Shown: piece by piece, positions 1-11,820 of the stretch | Position numbering within the stretch: position 1 is the stretch's first letter | Layout of the letters: each line of letters begins with the position of its first letter | From: Scytalidium lignicola | Lineage: Eukaryota; Ascomycota; Leotiomycetes | Reading direction: 5' to 3' | NCBI GenBank assembly: GCA_002812745.2 | Contig: NCSJ02000060.1 | Span: 62,001 to 126,000, forward strand | DNA length: 64,000 bases | Notes under the pieces: model-generated | Told to the model about the DNA's origin: nothing | Databases searched by the model: none | Seen by the model: only the letters and a program-made list of their open reading frames with translations | Translations under genes and position numbers: made by a program

Positions 1-1553
1 GGTATTCCAGAGAATATCAGACTATACGAGATTTTCTTCGAGCAAGTAATGAACCTAGTTAACGCCCAACACCTTCCCATACAAGATACCACGGCGTTGT
101 TGGTCTCATTAGCAAACCTCGCCCTGAATGTCTACCCAGAACGACTAGACTATGTCGATCAAGTCCTGGAATATGCGAGTTCTAAAGTCAAACAGCATGC
201 TAATAGTGCAGACTTGCATCATGCGGAAACTCAAAACAATATTCTCAACCTGCTCTTGGCTCCTACGAAATCCTACGTATCATTATTTACCGCTCTTGCT
301 CTTCCAACATACATTCCCCTCCTCCACTCACAGACATACCCTACAAGAAGAGCGGTTGCAGGGGAGGTATCAAAGAGCCTCATGAGGAATCAAACTGAAA
401 TATCGACAACAGCTAAACTTGAAGGTGTGCTTGAGATTTTAAAGGTCCTCATCAAAGAGGGAACTCAACAGCCTGCTGGTTATCCTGGCGTACAGCAACG
501 GAGAGGAATGGAAACAGATGAGACGATCGAGGAGCAAGGGTGGCTAGCTAGGATAGTCCATCTCATCCATAGCGATAATAACGATACTCAGTTCAAATTA
601 CTACAACTGGCGAAGAGAATATATGCAGAAGGCAACGAACGAGTTAAGTTCACCACTCCAGCCATCATTACATCTGGAATGAAACTTGCGCGAAGATATA
701 AGTCAAGAGAGCATTTTGATGACAACTGGGAGACTCAATTATCTGCTCTTTATAAATTCTTGCACTCCACTCTTTCTACACTTTACGCTCGTGTCCAAGG
801 CTCAGCTGAACTCATTTTGAGACTCTTCATTGCCTGTGGTCAAATTGCTGACCAAACTGGATCCGAAGAAATCAGCTACGAATTCTTTGCACAAGCCTTT
901 ACTATTTATGAAGAAGCTATCAGTGACTCAAGAGCACAGTTTCAGGCGGTTTGTGTCATTGCTGCTGCGTTACATGAGACCAGAAACTTCGGCAAAGAAA
1001 ATTATGATACTTTAATTACGAAGTGTGCTCTTCATGGCAGTAAGCTGTTGAAGAAGCCAGATCAGTGTAGAGCAGTATACCTAGCCAGTCACTTATGGTG
1101 GGCCGTTCCAATTGTTGCAAAGGGCGAGGAGGATGAAAAGGGGGTAAGTGTCGTGATTACTGCTATTTGTGCTGGCGGCTAATGGCTCTAGCTCTACCGC
1201 GATGGCAAGCGTGTGCTCGAGTGTTTACAACGAGCTCTTCGTGTGGCAGATGCTTGTATGGATACTGCAGTGTCTGTCGAGCTTTTTGTCGAGATTCTAA
1301 ATCGATATGTCTACTACTTTGACCAGCAGAATGAAGCCGTAAGTGATATTGAGTTGCTAGAAAAAAACAATACTAAGCTTTGAAATAGGTCACTATTAAA
1401 TATCTGAACGGCCTCATCGAGTTGATTCACTCAAACCTCCAGACCAACCAAGAAACTGCTGCGATTGATATGCCAAAACGCCATTTCCAACGTACTTTAG
1501 AGTATATAATATCGAGAGAGTATGAAGGTGTGGTCACTTCAGCGGCAAAGTGA
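1..1553 (+). CDS. VPS35: VPS35 retromer subunit, C-terminal part (5' end outside window)
   Basis: This is the C-terminal half of Vps35, the large alpha-solenoid subunit of the retromer cargo-selective complex, which recycles sorting receptors from endosomes to the Golgi. The reading frame is open from base 1. Exons are <1..1143, 1192..1338 and 1389..1553; both introns have GTAAGT donors (48 and 50 nt) and leave the frame in phase 0. Family-typical stretches are [16 protein letters not shown] near the start, then [12 protein letters not shown], and [20 protein letters not shown] and [16 protein letters not shown] after the first intron. The C-terminal helices bind Vps29 in characterised homologues. 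The stop is TGA at 1551. About 480 residues are visible; family members are about 800-900 aa, so the missing N-terminus (Vps26-binding) lies upstream. Identification is firm; the exact last exon is well supported by frame. Confidence 0.93.
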
Positions 1554-2273
1554 CGTTAGTCAATAACGGAACTGTGGGTGAGAGCTGGGTAAGGAGGGCT
1601 TTGTCCTCATTTACTGTACAGTACAACGATTAATTGATATGGAGCCTAAACCTAATGACTCAGGTCTGAGGTAAATATTCTTTTATTGGCAAGCAGAACT
1701 CAAACAAGAGCTTGGGTATGCTGAATTTCTTACAGCCGGTGCAGATAGGGTAGTCCATTTGGAGCTCTATGTATCCTTCTCATAAATGATAATTCATATA
1801 CAACGTCCTATCTAGTGGAGCTCAAGTAAATTTAGTGTGATATATATATGTGTGTGTGTAAAAAAATTCGTCTAGATGAAATTCCGACACACCCAATTCC
1901 GTAACTTGTCTCATGCTTCATTATTTGTGTCAGGTTGACGTCCAGAATTTGATAGGCCCCAACCCCTGATTCTGCCCACTAACGCCGCTTTATCAGCTTA
2001 TGAACTTGGGTACAGCCTTCGCCGGCGAACCGAGACGCGAATCATACAGCGCATCCATTAAACTCAACTCAACATCAACCACAAGATTACGCAATATCTC
2101 CAAGCTCTACCTCCACCCTAGGAATGACATGCGGCCCCGATGACAGCCGCTATAGAAAGCTGATACCGAAGAAAGCAGAGGTTGCAATCCTCCGTGTATA
2201 TCTGCGGCAGGGCCCGCCCAGATCCCCCCGAGTACCCCAGGCCTATTAATAGGCTTCATCAGCAGCAGCCATC
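1554..2273. other. intergenic: VPS35 3' flank and promoter of the next gene
   Basis: No gene is visible. The stretch holds a 12-nt palindrome TACTGTACAGTA (1612-1623), an AT/GT dinucleotide tract around 1841-1860, and a 14-nt palindrome just ahead of the downstream start codon. Confidence 0.6.
2241..2254. promoter_or_regulatory. 14-nt perfect palindrome 19 nt before a start codon
   Basis: GCCTATTAATAGGC reads identically on both strands and ends 19 nt before the ATG at 2274. It could be a protein-binding site or lie in the 5' leader; the function is unknown. Confidence 0.35.
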
Positions 2274-5007
2274 ATGAGCGACGAGAAGCACAGGTATGAT
2301 CCTCCGGGCATACCAACTTACGAAGAAGCTGTTGGGGAATCATCTCGCACGCCGACACCTAGCGCATCAAGATCGGGTTCCAACAATGAGTCCAGCCAGC
2401 CTGAGGAAAGAGAGGGCCTTCTGGGGTTCAACCCCGAGGGCCGAATGCCTGTTCCTACACGACGGCAGGGTTATCGTCCTCCTCCGACAGATGAGAACAC
2501 CTCTACGCGAGCGAGCATTGAACAAGATGGTCTTTTAGATGGGCATGATGAACGGCGACAGAGTACGGGGTCTGAGGATGAGGAGGTCCGTCGGGAGATG
2601 GAGGAATTGGAGATTGAGGAACCAGCAGGGCCAAGATCATTATGGGGGAAGCGCATATCAAGTCTCTCGCAATCGCTGTCGCGATTCAATCTCCCATTCA
2701 GGCTGAAATTCCCTAAGATCAAATTCAAGTGGCCGGTACTGGATGCGGGCTTCTGTATAATCCTTGGTAGGATATTTGCGGTATTTTTGGTGATGGGAGT
2801 GGTCTACATCTTATTTATGAGCGACATTTTTTCGAACGCTGCGCAGAGAATGGGCGGGCAGATGTTTGATCCCGAGAGCGTCAGAGTTCACGTTCAGAAT
2901 ATGGCGGACGGAAGGCGGATTGCGAGGCGATTACAGCAGATTACGATGACGGACCACATGGCTGGAACAGAGGGAGATTTTGTCTCGGCGGAATATGTCG
3001 CCGGCGTATTTGAATCTTCGGGTTTGGATGAGGTGCGCATGGACGAATATGGAGTGTATTTGAATTATCCAAAGGAGGGGGGGCGGAAAGTCGATATTCT
3101 GGGTCAGGATAAGAGTGTCGTGTGGAGCGCTGCGATTGAGGAACCGATATTGTATAAGGATCCACCACGTCAGCAAATTCCCGTTTTCCATGGACATTCC
3201 AAGACCGGTGATGTAACCGGGCCTTTGATATACGCAAACTACGGATCGAGAGATGACTTCAAGTGGTTGCAGGATAACGGCATTGATACCAAAGGAGCAA
3301 TTGCATTAGTGAAATACTACGGTACTGAGGGAGACAGGGCTCTGAAGGTAAAGGCTGCAGAGTTAGCAGGATTCGCTGGCTGCATAATATATAGTGATCC
3401 GGCGGATGATGGATTTGTCGTTGGCGAACCTGCTCCCAAGGGCAGGACTATGCCGCAGGATGGGGTTCAGCGGGGAGCCGTAAGCTTAATGAGTTGGGTT
3501 GTTGGTGACGTTCTTACCCCGGGATGGGCGAGTAAGAAAGGGGCCAAACGATTATCTCCTGAAGAGAGCCAGGGTCTGGTCAATATACCTAGTTTACCTT
3601 TATCCTGGGGGGATGCTCAGGGTCTCCTAAAAGCAATCAAGGGATTCGGTGATCATGTTCCTGAAGAATGGAAGGGTGGTATCCCTGACGTAGAATACTG
3701 GACTGGAAACTCCTCATCACCTCATGTGCATCTGGTCAACGATCAAGATGAGGCTCAAGAACAACCGATATGGAATGTCATGGGCAAGATTATTGGCATT
3801 GAACAAGGCGAGAAGTCTGTCATTGTAGGAAACCATCGTGATGCTTGGGTCTTTGGTGCTACAGATCCCGGATCTGGCACGGCAGTTATGCTCGAAGTCG
3901 TTCATATCTTTGGTGATCTCTTAGCTCGTGGCTGGCGACCTCTTCGAACGATCGAGTTTGCTTCGTGGGATGCGGAAGAGTACAATCTCGTTGGCTCGAC
4001 TGAGTATGTGGAGGATCATATAGATAAGCTTCGAGCCGATGCCTACGTTTATCTGAATGTGGATGTCGGTGTAGCTGGCTCGGAGTTCCGAGCAAGTGGA
4101 AGTCCTGTTTTCAAGAAGTCACTTTTAAGAGTCCTGGATCGAGTATCAGATGAGAAGAAGAACAGCACGTTGAGAGGACTATGGGATAGCCGACATGGCC
4201 AATTGGAAGGCCTTGGAGCTGGCAGCGACTATGTTGCCTTCCAGGACATGGCAGGCACTTCTAGTCTCGACTTTGGATTTGGAGGTGGTGCATTCCCATA
4301 CCATTCAGCCTACGACAACTACGAATGGATGGCCACAGTCGGAGACCCAGATTTCGAGTACCACAAGCTCATGGCACAGATCTGGGCACTACTCATCCTC
4401 GAGTTCGCCGACCGTCTAGTCCTTCCATTCGACATGAAAGCCTATTCCGGATCTCTCACGAACTGGGTCATAGATCTTGATGTCTGGATGAAGCAAAAGA
4501 CGAAAGCCCAGAAGGTAAAACCGGTTGATATCGGCCCACTGCGAGACGCAGTCCTGCAGTTCCATCATGATGCGGAGATCTTTGAACAGTGGGAGTTGGA
4601 GTGGGATTCTATTGTTCTGGCAGCTGGTGGCTTTGAGAGCTCACCGACCGCGTCTCATAGACAGAGCCATAACAACCGCATGGCTAATTTCGAGACGCAT
4701 TTGTTGGATTTGGAACAAGGTGGTGGTGTAAGTTTCTTGTTCCTTCTCCCCCTTGGTTCCTGTTATTTTATTTTATTTTCAAGTTCTTCTTTACCCATCT
4801 TTACTAATATGATACTAGCTCGTTAATCGTACACAATTCAAGCACGTCGTCTTCGGACCTCAACTCTGGTCTGGTTATGACGAAGCGTTCTTTCCTGGTA
4901 TCCGTGATGCGGTCGATGCTAGTGACTGGAAGCTGGTCGATGCACAGATCAAGAAGGTTGCCGGGATCATCTCAAGGGCTAGTAAGAAGCTTGTAGGGAA
5001 CGCCTGA
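2274..5007 (+). CDS. transferrin receptor-like M28 zinc peptidase (Tre1/Vps70/GCPII family)
   Basis: This is a type II membrane protein of the glutamate carboxypeptidase II / transferrin receptor family. Exons are 2274..4727 and 4819..5007 (intron 91 nt, GTAAGT...CTAG), giving 880 aa. An acidic, disordered cytosolic N-terminus carries PPGIPTYEEA, close to the PY motifs by which yeast Tre1/Tre2 recruit Rsp5. One membrane segment follows (about residues 157-185), then a PA-domain region and an M28 core. Zinc and catalytic positions of GCPII appear conserved: H and D in NHRDAWVFGATDPGSG, the EE pair in SWDAEEYNLVG, D in LNVDVGVAGSE and H in PYHSAYDNYEW. Unlike vertebrate transferrin receptor it may therefore be an active peptidase. 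The C-terminal dimerisation domain continues into exon 2 (FGPQLWSGYDEAFFPGIRDA). A role in vacuolar or endosomal sorting is inferred from the yeast homologues. Confidence 0.9.
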
Positions 5008-5618
5008 GCATTTCTCAAAGAGTCTCTGTTTGTACTATGTTTTTGTTTCTGGTCTTTGGTTCTTGTAAGAGCAGATGTGATGTGATGTGATTCCTTTTTC
5101 CTTTTTGTATAGCGCTGCATGATTTGGAGTTAGGGTGTTTTTGGTAAAATCCACAGAGCCTGCTGGTTTTTGTTTTTATCTCATGCGCTGATGGTGCCAT
5201 GGATGNTTTTTTATTGTTAATTTTTGTCATTTTTGTTCTCTTTGTTATCATATGGCTTTGCACAGCTACGGTGACCAGCAAATAGTTATCGGAGGATTAG
5301 GAGAGAAAGGACCTTTGTGTTCGAGGGGTGCTTTTTACCCCACACATACATACAGATATCTATATATCTCNTTTTTTTATGTCAAATTATACCGCGACAC
5401 TGAAATCCAAATTCCATTAACCGATTCTCTCATCACGCGTATATATAATTATATATGTATAACACAGTATATAAACGATCTCACTTGTCATCAGAAATAC
5501 TCAATTAGAAATCTCATATCGTACGTACTATAGACCCAGCCAAGCAAATCAAGCCAGCTAGCCAGCCAGCCAGCCAGTCACTCACTCACATCTAACTTTT
5601 CTGATCATCCAATCCTCC
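5008..5618. other. intergenic: convergent 3' flanks
   Basis: AT-rich 3' flanks of two convergent genes, with Ns at 5206 and 5371 beside T runs and a short CCAG tandem tract. No gene is seen. Confidence 0.6.
5561..5577. repeat. (CCAG)n short tandem repeat
   Basis: Four tandem CCAG units, preceded by degenerate copies and followed by a TCAC repeat. Confidence 0.7.
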
Positions 5619-6331
5619 TCATTTCTCCTCCTTCTCCTTCCCCTCGTCCCCAACAGCAACCAACTTCCCAACAACCAAATACTTCTCCTCAAACCTCTCC
5701 TCCCACCCTCTCAACGCCTCAAACTCATCCGGTCCAAGATCGCTCAATGTATCCAGCGGCCCCTCCAAATCCTTCGTCAACATCGACTCGTCAAAGCTCC
5801 CGCACGCCAACCCACGACTCGCATCCCGTCCGGCAAAGTTCTCATACGGTCCGCCGGGGCCGTAGAAGTTCCTTCCGGGACTCACGTCGAAGACGCAGCC
5901 GCGGACGGCGAGGTATACGGGGCTGCCGTTGGTGCCGTTGTAGGGGAGGAGGGTCGGGGGCGTGAATGTTTGGAAGACTATTGGGGCTGCTGGTGTGGGG
6001 AGGGAAACGGGTTTGGTGGGGCGGAGGAAGGTGCGGTAGAAGATGTAGATGAGGAGAGAGGCGAGGATTAGGTTTATTGGGGTTGCGATTGTTTGGCTGG
6101 GGAAAGGAAGGGGGGGGTTTGTTAGTTTTTTTCTCTTATGGGTTGAGTAGATGCCGTGTGGACTTACACCTCTGGGCCCGGCGTTGGTTTGGCGGCTTCT
6201 GGAATGAGATTCAAGTTAGCCNTTTTTTTTCTCTTTCCATTGAAATGGTTCGGGGGGGAGGAGTTGGGCTATAAGGAGATGGTGCGCTGTGAAGACTTGC
6301 CTTGATTCATTCTGTTCTCGACGTAGTCCAT
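5619..6331 (-). CDS. DAP1: DAP1 / MAPR-family cytochrome b5-like heme-binding membrane protein
   Basis: This is a membrane-associated progesterone receptor (MAPR) family protein; yeast Dap1 binds heme and supports Erg11 (P450) in sterol synthesis. Reading the minus strand, exons are 6331..6301, 6198..6168 and 6096..5619, giving 179 aa. An N-terminal membrane anchor (INLILASLLIYIFYRTFL) is followed by the cytochrome b5-like fold. NFYGPGGPYENFAGRDASRG matches the MAPR heme pocket, including both tyrosines six residues apart, and EEKYLVVGKLV supplies the Lys-Tyr pair of PGRMC1. The first two exons are only 31 nt each, and intron 1 uses a GC donor (CAAG|GCAAGT) with a normal AG acceptor. This start gives an uninterrupted frame across both introns. 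The C-terminus is Glu/Lys-rich. Confidence 0.9.
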
Positions 6332-7009
6332 CGGGGAGGATTATGCTATACAACCTTCGTTGGGAAGACTTTCTGGTGGGGCTGGGGTAGTAGCGATTGG
6401 GGAGATCGGTTGTAGCTCAATATGGATGTTAATCTAGTGCAGCCCTTTTTAATCTGCGACGAGGTTACAATGTATACTGTTGCAGAGTCTTGTCGCTGCT
6501 GTACCGGAGAAGAAGGTTCCGTATTGAGGTGGAAGTGAAGTGATGGATGTTGGAGGTTTGGCATGGATGAATTTCGGGGGTCGTGGAAGCTTCGAAGCTT
6601 ACCGGGTCCCGTCTGCGGGATACTCCGCCCAATTGCCGATAGGCGCTCCGTAATCGATGACGACTTTTGTAACTACTCCGGAAACTCCAATTGGATGATG
6701 AATTTCAGAGTATATAATTTATATTCTATCTTAAGCTGCTGCAGTTGCAGTTACAACCCGCTCAAATCTAATATCCATCTAAACATCTAAATATCCCAAA
6801 AAATTGTACTTTCTAATGTAAATGCTCCTCCAGCCTTGGAATGTAGTCCGTCCAATCCAATGTATCTTCAATGCTCGTTGTTGGCACGATCTATAACCTC
6901 CACAGTTTTGGTAGCATCACTACCGAAACTGTTTCCGAGTGGGCCATATAAAGGTGAATTCTCTGTATAGCAGCTTACTGGTCAATCACCATCCTCATCA
7001 CCGTCATCA
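6332..7009. other. intergenic: DAP1 promoter region
   Basis: Lies between two minus-strand genes and should contain the DAP1 promoter and leader. The short ORFs here have no recognisable content. Confidence 0.55.
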
Positions 7010-7612
7010 TCATAATTTGGCCTCGCTCCCAGGCTGATCCTTCTGTATGAACAGCGCTTCTCCAGTGGTAAACACCGTGCCTTCGCCATCCTCAATCGTG
7101 GCATGGCCGAAAATCTTCTTCCCCTCTGTCTTCTTATCCAGCCAGGCGTGACAAAGCACCACAGTAGGCGTGGAGACGGCCTTCTTGTACTCGACCTTGA
7201 GGTACAGGGTGTAGATAATCTTGCTCCTGTCGCGCGCATCCAAGGTGACCATGCCAATAACCTCGTCGAGGATACACGACAACACGCCGCCATGGGCCTT
7301 ATCGGGATGGCCATTTAGTCCCGAGCCCAGTGAAACCAGATGGAACATATCTCCCCATCGATTACCGGAGCCTGGTTGCGCCGGACGATAGAAACCTTGC
7401 CGGTGGGCAATTGCATCTGGGACTGCGAGGGTTTTGGTCATCAACGTATGTGCGCCGTTTATATTATGGTGCTTGTCGCGCATGGTAAGTGTGAAGGACT
7501 TGAGGGTTGGGTCGTCATAGTACGACTTGCACCAGGGGATGGTGGTCAAGAAGGCTTGCGATTCGGGGTCGACGGGAGCGAAGACGATGCCAGGCTCTCC
7601 AACTTCTCCCAT
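7010..7612 (-). CDS. PaaI-like thioesterase (hotdog fold, 4HBT family)
   Basis: This is a single-exon gene for a 200-aa acyl-CoA thioesterase-like protein of the PaaI/4HBT hotdog superfamily. The diagnostic segment is GLNGHPDKAHGGVLSCILDE, where the conserved HGG turn and the acidic residue of the central hot-dog helix (LDE) are both present. Beta strands follow (IIYTLYLKVEYKKAVSTPT, VVLCHAWLDKKTEGKKIFGH), ending in TVFTTGEALFIQKD. The N-terminus (PWCKSYYDDPTLKSFT) resembles fungal thioesterases with an N-terminal extension. The substrate cannot be deduced. No targeting signal is obvious. It is transcribed away from the 9.2-kb gene and shares a 1.6-kb divergent region with it. Confidence 0.85.
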   Translation of the reverse strand: MGEVGEPGIVFAPVDPESQAFLTTIPWCKSYYDDPTLKSFTLTMRDKHHNINGAHTLMTKTLAVPDAIAHRQGFYRPAQPGSGNRWGDMFHLVSLGSGLNGHPDKAHGGVLSCILDEVIGMVTLDARDRSKIIYTLYLKVEYKKAVSTPTVVLCHAWLDKKTEGKKIFGHATIEDGEGTVFTTGEALFIQKDQPGSEAKL

Positions 7613-9210
7613 TGCGCCAGGTCTCGATGTAAAACGGGATCAAAAGAGAAAGAGACGCACACAACGCGTTCTATCTATCCTGGCGGGAGAATGACATTTA
7701 TCCTTCCACACGTTTTCTACTCTCCCGCCAGCGTCGGTAGAAATTCATGGCCCGGTACCCCTCCTATATATGTCGAAATTATAGGGTTCATGACTGGTCA
7801 ATTGCCATCTCAAGCCTCGGCCTCGGCAAACAGTCGCGGATCCTGAATCGTTGATGGGAGATTGGGGGGAGGGGAAGTGATGCCTGGTTTAGGAGGCACC
7901 CAATGCCCATCCATGCAGGGACTTTCTTCTTTTCACTGTGACATTTTTGACATCCCTGGGCGCATCTAGCATCTAGATCGCCTGCAGGGGGAAGCTGAAA
8001 GCCACGTCTCGATACACCAGCAGATGAGCCCAATAGGTTACTTTTATGAGACTGCTTTGACCATGATGAAGTAGAAAAGAAATATATATAATAGGATGAG
8101 ATAAAAGAGAATTCGGACCCCGAATGTCGTTGTGCAGCTTACTACAGTATCCAATGTGCAATGCTCTACCATTTGTGACCGTTATCTGTCAGACTAGTGT
8201 CCAAAAGCAAGTCAACTGCCTCGATGACATAACTTGAAGTTACTTCTCGCTGGTGCATTATTTCCATCCTTTCCAGTCTTCTCTCACTCCTATTCATAAG
8301 ATCATTTACCCTTTTCGCTTCTGGAATAATCAATAGCTTCCACTTCATTGCAGGACCATCTTTTTCTTAAATTACGCTCCGTCCGTTCCCTCCATTTGCA
8401 GGGGCCAAAGCTTAAAAGCTGAAACTGCCGCGCCCCTAAAAATACTTTGGCACCGCAGCCAACTCGAAACAGCCGAAATCAACTGGTGCTCGTTGCTCGA
8501 TCGCGCATCCAGAAACTCATCTCCATCAGCACATCTCCTCACTAAACGCCTTTTCCTGGGTGGTTCTGTTCGATGCGCCAGATGTTAATTCATACGCGCA
8601 CTGAGTAACAGCCCCCCCGAGTCCTGCTCTTTGTGCCAACAGCGATCGATAGGCTGTCGACCAGCGGCCTCTGATTCGCCGGTTGTGGAGCGTCAACATC
8701 CTGTCTTCCCACAGCTCTCCCTTTTCACGACTCCACCCCATAATCATCCGTCTTTGCCGTGACTGCGTCATGATGCTCTCTCCTTCTTTTCCTTGTGCTA
8801 CAGCTCTTAAACTTTTGTTCTAATTTGCCTTGCTTCGTGAGCGCCTTACATTCGCGGCTTTTGTCCTACACAATCCTTCTGCATTATCTATCTGACCGGC
8901 ACAGCCTCTCCCTCTTGACCAGGCTTTCGTCAGCTGCTTGCTGGCCAACAGACTGCCTACGAATTGTCGCGATCACGTACACACAACACGCCTACGATTC
9001 TACAAATTTACTATACAAAACATACGCAGACGTCAGATCTTCTACGCATAACTACACCTACCAGCCTCGGGCTTCTTCCAGCTTCGCAGATTAAGATTCT
9101 CTTGCAATCAGCAGAACTAAGCTGCAGTCCAAGTTTCAGCAGCACACCTCTTCACCATCTTCCAAGTTTATCTCAAGTCGCAAAACTCTTCGAAATAACC
9201 GACCCTCAAT
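7613..9210. other. intergenic: divergent promoter region
   Basis: A 1.6-kb spacer between divergent genes. The last 400 nt are CT-rich, like a fungal 5' leader for the gene at 9211. Overlapping short ORFs at 8795-9266 lack any known motif and look like leader noise. Confidence 0.55.
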
Positions 9211-11293
9211 ATGTGGAAGAAATTGAAGAATTCGGGGCAAAAGCACTCCTCCAATACCGAACATAGCTTGGCACCAAACCAATATGGGGATCTACCTTTT
9301 GACGGATCGAAAGGCCAAGGAATCGTCTCGAATCGCAATCCACCTCCTAGGCCTCCAAGGGCTGAGAGCATGGCAAGAGACCTGCCTCTGCTTCCACCGT
9401 AAGTGTTTTATATAATTTTCTTTATCTAGCATTAAAGCGTCTGGAGGTGAAAAAAAAAACCTCTGTGGATTTTGAAAGGGGAGTCTTTAGTTTCTTCCTT
9501 CATTTGGCGAGTATGTTTATTGGTGTAGCTACTTGATCCATTGATTTATATGCTATGCTCCAATACGCCTAATCCTATCTGAACAGTGTGGAACAACTTC
9601 GTTAACGTAGCTTAGAAACCTCAGTGCCTATTCGCGGCAACCAAGCAATCCACCTTTAGAAGACTCCTCTCATTCCCGTGTTCCTTCTTCTATATACTCT
9701 CAGCCTTCGCCGAACCCTATTGTCACGAACTTCGACCTTCAAAACTCATATACGTCTCCGACTTCTTACGATGCAGAAGTGTCTCCTCCAAGTTCTCCCG
9801 ACTTCAGTAAGAAATCGAGGCAGGCGTTCGTGATTCCCCCGATAGACATCGAAGTATCGGCTGAAAGTACTTACGTTTCAAGCAGGAACAATTATCAGTA
9901 TGATGACGAGGTCTCTCCCATAGATGAAACTCCTAACTCTTCAATATTTGTTCCTAAAAGACCAACGACTACTCCTTCAAAGCCGCTCTCTAGCAGCATT
10001 CCTATTCCTCGACGAGAAAAGACACGCAACCAGACACCAACTGGAACTTCAACCATAGCACGGAAGCAAGTGAACAGTGGAACATTTACCCAACCTGAAG
10101 TTCAACCAGCTGCTAGAGACAATGAAAGCACCACAATTGGAAATACATCTGACGTGACGAAATCTCAACCTTCATTTTTGGAACGGGCTCGGAAAATCAA
10201 AGAACAAGCTAGGAATGCGAGTCAGCCGCGACCCGAATGGAGAGGTGCAAGTGGCCGCGCGACAATAGCCCCTCCTGTAGAAGACAATCTAGCTATCCCC
10301 CCACTCAGTATCCCAAGGAAAAGTAGCAAGCGTGTTCCCTCCCGACCAGATTTGAGAGCCCGGGCTTCCGAGACAGCCATTGCCTCACCTATGATATCCG
10401 AGCACATCAACCCCACGATCCGAAAAGTATCGTCAAATAGTAGACAAACTACTCCCCCAGAATCAATGTCATTCAATTCTTATCCCTCAACATCGTTCTC
10501 CACATCACAAGCCTATCCAAGTCCACCTCCGGAGAATTCGAACCACGCCATCCAGACTCGATCTCAACTTCGCAAACAAGACTCTGTCGACAGTATTGAG
10601 CGCAATTTCCGAGACGCCTTCAAAGACGTTCCATTCCCTGGCACAGATTCCAAAGAGGCATACGTTGAACCTCCCTCGCGCTTCAGCGTGACCACATATG
10701 CTCCCTCAACTGCTCAAACTTCGCCACGACCGTCGTTGGACGCCTCGGACCGTCCCCCAATGCCAACACCACCACAGCAGTATACGACCTCTGAGCAACA
10801 GAGCTCTATTATCAACCGTAAGCGTCCTAAGTTTGATGAGAGTCCCAAGACAACCCAGCGCAAAGCCATAAACGCCTCATCCCCAATCACCATAAGTATG
10901 TCTTCCAGTGTGAACCTCAACGCCTCCCGCCGTGTCTCGGATGTTAGCAAATCCCTCCCCAAGTCTCCTGCCGAAGTCAAGGCATCAGCGAAAGATGTGA
11001 TCGCATCCTTGGAAGCGCAGCTAGAGAATCTTGCAGTAAGGCGCGGTAATATCAGCAAGAGCATACGACAGATGACGGAGCTGATGCCGACGGATTCGCT
11101 GACAGCTAGCGCGGCGGTGCTGGTGAAACGTGAGCAGGAGAAAAAGAAAGTTGAGAAGCTAAAGGAAGAAGAGGCAGATATCAAGCAGCAGGAGCATGAC
11201 ATAGGCTTAAAGTTACATCGGGCTTGGAAGAGACGGGATACCGAGGCCGTTTACGAACCTACTGGGCTTTGGGTTAGACGGATTAATGGTTAA
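9211..11293 (+). CDS. hypothetical protein: disordered with C-terminal coiled coil
   Basis: I do not recognise this 621-aa protein. Exons 9211..9398 and 9616..11293 join in frame (phase 2, ...LPLLPP|NLSAYSRQPSN...). The intron is unusually long at 217 nt, so an extra small exon or another acceptor is possible. The ATG at 9211 follows a CT-rich leader and starts MWKKLKNSGQKHSS. Residues 1-480 are Ser/Pro/Thr-rich, low complexity and probably disordered, with many SP/TP sites. The last 120 residues change character: a charged heptad-like helix (DVIASLEAQLENLAVRRGNI, then REQEKKKVEKLKEEEADIKQ) and a terminal block LHRAWKRRDTEAVYEPTGLW. Such a conserved C-terminal coil on a disordered body suggests a scaffold or regulatory factor, but that is inference only. 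Confidence 0.75.
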
Positions 11294-11805
11294 GGTTTTG
11301 TCGCCTGGGTTAGCTCTGGCCTTATACCTTTCCTAAGCCTTGTGTTACGGCCTCATGCGTGTACGCGGAGAGAGATACGATATCTTTTTATTTGCGTATG
11401 CTTTGTATATGTTGGATTATTTTATTGACCAACGGTGATTCTGGGCACCATATTTCCCATTGTTGTTTGTCGTATACATTTTCTCTAGATACCACAGTAC
11501 TCTTTTCATAATGTTACTGTCTTCTGCAACTTTGTACTGAAGAAACGAAATTCAATTGACGAGAAATTTAGCAATTTCTATGACTACTATCTCTATTGCT
11601 GACATTAACCTCGTTCTCCAGTTCTGCTTCTACCCCTCTTGACCAAGACTGCGATGCCGGTACTTTAAAGTTATAAGAGTAAAACTCAAGCGAAAAAGGA
11701 TTGAACAAAACCCTTTTACTTCTTGAACTTCGTGTTGAAAGACGTGTCTCCATATTATAACGCCATTAAAAAAAAGTTAAAGCCAAATCTTTTGAGCCCA
11801 CGAGG
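11294..11805. other. intergenic: 3' flanks
   Basis: AT-rich 3' flank of the preceding gene up to the Pol III terminator of the tRNA. No gene is seen; the minus ORF at 11568-11753 has no motif. Confidence 0.55.
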
Positions 11806-11812
11806 AAAAAAA
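11806..11812 (-). terminator. Pol III terminator (T7) of tRNA-Arg
   Basis: Seven A on the plus strand, i.e. TTTTTTT on the transcribed sense, lie 8 nt past the tRNA 3' end: a standard RNA polymerase III stop. Confidence 0.8.
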
Positions 11813-11820
11813 TTATAAAC

